From positions 1 through 14,357 of the forward strand of contig JAQIWT010000862.1 in NCBI GenBank assembly GCA_034696485.1: a DNA stretch of 14,357 bases. The letters run 5' to 3'. Numbering within the stretch: position 1 is the first letter of the stretch; each line of letters opens with the position of its first letter. The notes under the pieces are model-generated. The model made no database searches. It was not told the DNA's origin and saw only the letters and a program-made list of their open reading frames with translations. Positions 13,141-14,357 of the stretch are shown here, piece by piece. The DNA is from Isohypsibius dastychi (lineage: Eukaryota > Tardigrada > Eutardigrada > Parachela > Isohypsibiidae). The position numbers were made by a program, and so were the translations under genes.

Positions 13141-14357
13141 ACGCGGACATGTTTGCCGCTTGTTATTCCAGCAGTTCATCAACGAGAAGTTCTCGCTACC
13201 GCACATAACGAATCAGCGCATCTCGTTTTCACCAAAAATTATGAATGACTTCACGATAGGTATTTTCGGCCTAAAATGTTGAACACAGTTGCAGACTATA
13301 TCAACACCTGAAAAAGTTGTTTGTTTCGGAAATCTCTGAATGAAAAGCCAGCTGGCTACCTCCAACCAATTCCTGTCTTTTCAACATTTCATACAGTTTC
13401 GATCAACTACATGGGACCGCTGGTCCCTGATCGAAAAGAGAACAAATATGTTTCAGTCGGTACGGAAAACCTCACCAAGTGAATCGAAGCGAGACCCGTT
13501 TGAGCTGCGACGGCGATGAATGCTGCTCACTTCTTCCTGGAACAAATTGTCCTTATACATGGAGCACCCGTCAGTCTCCTGAGTAATCGTGGATCACATT
13601 CCTTGAATTCGCTGATAAAAAACGTCCTCACGCTGTACGAAATACAACACGTTGTGACTCTAGCGTATACATCGCATGCCAACGGGCTGACTGAAAGAAT
13701 GAACCGTATGATCAAACGTGCATTATCTCATTATGTTTTAGAAAATCATCGCAACTGGGACAACCATTATGATACGTGGTTCATGCAATTGACACGGCGA
13801 AACAAGATACGACAAAATACAGCCCGTTTGAGTTGTTGTACGGACATGCCCATTTTTCCTGTGGATGAGGCACTTGGGTTTGATGGATTTGATAAGATTG
13901 AAGATCCGGAAGACCACGTGGAAGAAATCCATGAATGGATGCAGAAGGCATGCAAAATTGCTGCGCTCCGCCCAAACGTCAACATCAATAAAACTGCACC
14001 GATATATAATGCGACTCATCGACCAAGAGAATTTCAGGTTGGCGACCTTGGACTTTTGAAAGGTCCACCTAATATTCTGAAAAATATCAAAGAAACGGAT
14101 AAGTTAACGAAAACTGGGTTGAGTAAAAAATGTTCGTACAAATGGCACGGGCCCTACGAGGTTGTCAAAAAATTGTCATCTGTGACGTACGTAATCGAAA
14201 ATTAGCTTGGAAGAAAATCAAAACAAACGGTTCATGTTCATCGGTTAAAACAATCTCGTGAGAGAAACAAGGATGTGACTCTGCTCGCCCGAGTGGCCAA
14301 ACGGATGAATCCACCAGATCTCAAAGAGACAGAGTTCCAGCAGCTCTTTGATCTCGA
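13141..14357 (+). pseudogene. pol: Ty3/gypsy integrase, near full length, five stops, lost catalytic Asps
   Basis: A single register from 13141 to the right edge (~405 codons) carries a whole integrase. Zinc-binding: His at 13204-13206 and 13219-13221, last Cys at 13318-13320, with a TGA (13309-13311) at the other Cys. Core: GYLQPIPVF, then SINYMGPL where the first catalytic Asp is Asn (13405-13407), LLSNRGSHSLN where the second is Asn (13585-13587), and GLTERMNR with catalytic Glu intact (13693-13695). C-terminal domain: FQVGDLGLLKGPP, YKWHGPYEVVKKLSSVTYVI, then HVHRLKQSRE. Stops: TGA at 13246, 13309, 13480 and 13501, TAG at 14203. Two offsetting indels shift the frame between ~13772 and ~13846, where SPFELLYG is read in another register. 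The clean part is 13516-14205. Inactive; integrase normally joins element DNA to the host chromosome. Confidence 0.86.

Noticed and set aside
13246-13503. TGA codons as recoded (selenocysteine or reassigned) sense codons
   Set aside because: They replace several different residues, occur with a TAG and lost catalytic residues, and no other gene here uses TGA as sense; decay is simpler.
1-14357. CRISPR arrays, bacterial insertion sequences, rRNA
   Set aside because: No regularly spaced repeats, transposase of bacterial type, or rRNA-like conserved blocks were seen.

Overview
Organism and overall character. This looks like nuclear DNA of an invertebrate animal. It carries remnants of at least three Ty3/gypsy-type retroelements in both orientations, short exon-like reading frames, GT-AG splice signals, and no bacterial operon, ribosome-site or terminator logic. 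Tight splice acceptors such as TTTTTGCATTCAG and TTTTTGGTAG directly in front of start codons would suit a nematode or another lineage with short U-rich acceptors or spliced-leader trans-splicing. That placement is an inference.

Left block (1-2483, minus strand) is the best-preserved part. A Gag-like reading frame of at least 465 codons runs off the left edge with no stop. Upstream of it on the same strand lie three small ATG-started frames of 141, 101 and 63 codons, separated by gaps of only 35, 47 and 80 bases. Two of these ATGs abut an acceptor-like AG, and Gag has one 15 bases upstream. This compact multi-ORF arrangement, possibly resolved by splicing, is the most interesting feature of the window.

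2484-5340: no gene can be named. On the minus strand there is a proline-rich exon-like segment, and in another frame a ~239-codon frame broken by one TGA. There is also a TATA-like promoter candidate with a 21-bp palindrome next to it, four small perfect hairpins within 145 bp, and a diverged 35-bp direct repeat.

5340-7270: minus-strand frames of possible secreted or membrane proteins, including a single-pass membrane tail that resembles the end of an envelope-type glycoprotein but is not identified. On the plus strand is a likely orphan first exon of a mitochondrially targeted protein, with a good splice donor.

7219-9030 (plus): a broken integrase zinc-binding domain, then about 1.4 kb of coding-like but unrecognised sequence with frame changes.

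9312-11903 (minus): a decayed Ty3/gypsy pol in the order protease, reverse transcriptase (catalytic core missing), RNase H, integrase. A 46-bp inverted repeat is embedded in the integrase.

11904-13140: nothing recognisable. 13141-14357 (plus): a second-family integrase that keeps its frame through five stop codons, has lost two catalytic aspartates, and runs off the right edge. The right two-thirds is therefore a graveyard of inactive elements beside an apparently open Gag locus.
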